A stretch of DNA of 5,701 bases, from assembly GCA_016930995.1 (NCBI GenBank), contig JAFGFQ010000100.1:1-5701 (forward strand). The letters are read 5' to 3'. This DNA is from Thermoplasmatota archaeon (GTDB taxonomy: Archaea > Thermoplasmatota > E2 > DHVEG-1). This document shows, piece after piece, positions 4,812-5,701 of this stretch (positions within the stretch are counted from its first letter, which is position 1; each line of letters begins with the position of its first letter). Made by a program: the position numbers and the translations under genes. The notes under the pieces are model-generated. The model was not told the origin of the DNA. It ran no database searches and worked only from the letters and a program-made list of their open reading frames with translations.

Positions 4812-5701
4812 ATGTCAAAATATCATATCGCCGTATTACCTGGAGATGGCGTCGGAAAGGACGTTATGGATGCAGCATTAATTGTCCTAAACAAAATAGG
4901 TCTTGATGCCGAATACACCATGGGGGATATCGGATGGGAGTTTTGGAAAAAAGAAGGAAACGCTCTCCCTGATCGAACCCTCTCCCTTTTAAAGGAGACA
5001 GATTGCTGTCTTTTTGGAGCGATCACCTCAAAACCCAATGACGATGCGCAAAAAGAACTTATCCCTGAGCTTCGCGGTAAGGGATTGGTTTATACCAGTG
5101 CGATTGTACGGTTACGACAAGAATTCAATCTCCATACCAACATCAGACCCTGTAAAGCATACGCAGGGAATCCCTTAAACTACCGGGATGACATCGATTT
5201 GGTCGTCTTCAGAGAAAACACCGAGGATCTGTATTCAGGTGTGGAATTCCGTCCCTTACCAAAGAACGTCTTCGACGCCCTGATGACCCATAAGAAAATG
5301 AAACGATTCGCACAGGTCCCCTTAGATGAAATCGCAGTCTCCTGCAGGATATTCACAAAGAAGGCATGTCAAAGCATCGTACGACAGGCTTTTCAGTATG
5401 CAAAGGAACATAACCGCAAATCAGTGACCCTAATCGAGAAACCCAATGTGATCAGGGAGACCAGCGGCATGATGGTTGAGGAAGCACGAAAAATCGCAAA
5501 AGAATACCCTGAAATACAGTATCAGGAGACCAATGTGGATGCGATGTGCATGTGGCTGGTGAAAAACCCGCAGGATTACGATGTTTTGGTCTCATCAAAC
5601 ATGTTTGGGGACATCATCTCTGATCTTGCTGCACAGCTTGTTGGCGGCCTTGGTTTTGCCTCCAGCGGGAACATCGGGGATTCTTATGCTGTCTTTGAGC
5701 C
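4812..5701 (+). CDS. Isocitrate/isopropylmalate dehydrogenase family protein, 3' end cut by window edge
   Basis: I translated this frame by eye: 296 codons from ATG to the edge with no stop. It is a beta-decarboxylating dehydrogenase of the isocitrate/3-isopropylmalate/homoisocitrate family. These enzymes oxidise a 2-hydroxy acid with NAD(P) and release CO2. Visible motifs are the N-terminal [11 protein letters not shown], the substrate arginines in LRQE (Arg102), NIRP (Arg112) and [11 protein letters not shown] (Arg134, Tyr141), Lys210 in IEKPNV, Asp243 in NVDAMCMW, and Asp267 and Asp271 in [12 protein letters not shown], followed by [12 protein letters not shown]. The catalytic and metal-binding residues are therefore intact. 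At the substrate-selecting position the sequence is [10 protein letters not shown]: it keeps the serine of isocitrate dehydrogenases but has Ile where they have Asn. The substrate is not settled; isocitrate is the first guess. The cofactor-selecting region lies beyond the edge, and roughly 40-120 residues are missing. It shares strand with mptA but has its own promoter. Confidence 0.9.
   Translation, partial: MSKYHIAVLPGDGVGKDVMDAALIVLNKIGLDAEYTMGDIGWEFWKKEGNALPDRTLSLLKETDCCLFGAITSKPNDDAQKELIPELRGKGLVYTSAIVRLRQEFNLHTNIRPCKAYAGNPLNYRDDIDLVVFRENTEDLYSGVEFRPLPKNVFDALMTHKKMKRFAQVPLDEIAVSCRIFTKKACQSIVRQAFQYAKEHNRKSVTLIEKPNVIRETSGMMVEEARKIAKEYPEIQYQETNVDAMCMWLVKNPQDYDVLVSSNMFGDIISDLAAQLVGGLGFASSGNIGDSYAVFE

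Noticed and set aside
4218..5038. Minus-strand open frames at 4218-4451 and 4823-5038
   Set aside because: They are antisense to mptA and to the dehydrogenase, both firmly identified on the plus strand.
1..5701. CRISPR array, insertion sequence or integrase gene
   Set aside because: No regularly spaced repeats, terminal inverted repeats around a transposase, or recombinase motifs were seen on either strand.

Overview
The window looks like a moderately AT-rich archaeal chromosome fragment. The evidence is a clear archaeal-type GTP cyclohydrolase (MptA, the entry step to methanopterin-type cofactors), a tRNA-Thr gene without an encoded CCA end and with a T at the discriminator position, and archaeal TATA boxes. 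Two of these boxes sit about 26 bp upstream of start codons, the spacing expected for leaderless mRNAs. A euryarchaeal or Thermoplasmatota-like source is plausible, but the sequence alone does not fix the lineage.

Left half (1-3253), all on the minus strand. Reading in the direction of transcription it holds: a six-helix DUF998-type membrane protein (3253-2639); a two-domain protein joining an N-terminal SAM methyltransferase to a C-terminal papain/C39-like peptidase of the DUF3335 type (2505-1201); a DsrE-like small sulfur-relay-type protein 17 bp downstream (1183-806); and, behind its own promoter, a CPBP (Abi/CAAX-type) intramembrane protease that runs off the left edge (659-1).

Centre (3254-3675). 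An intact tRNA-Thr(GGT) lies on the minus strand. Between it and the DUF998 gene is about 280 bp without a gene, containing several short sequences that resemble tRNA 3' halves. A perfect 15-bp copy of the 3' end of the tRNA-Thr gene recurs at 754-768 in the same orientation. The 2.8 kb between the copies (DUF998, methyltransferase-peptidase, DsrE) is therefore bracketed like DNA inserted by tRNA-targeted site-specific recombination. No integrase is visible.

Right half (3676-5701), plus strand. mptA has an uncertain non-ATG start. It is followed by an isocitrate/isopropylmalate-family dehydrogenase with its own leaderless-type promoter, cut by the right edge. These look like core metabolic genes.

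The most notable points are the methyltransferase-DUF3335 peptidase fusion with a DsrE partner, and the tRNA-derived direct repeat that suggests these genes were acquired as a cassette.
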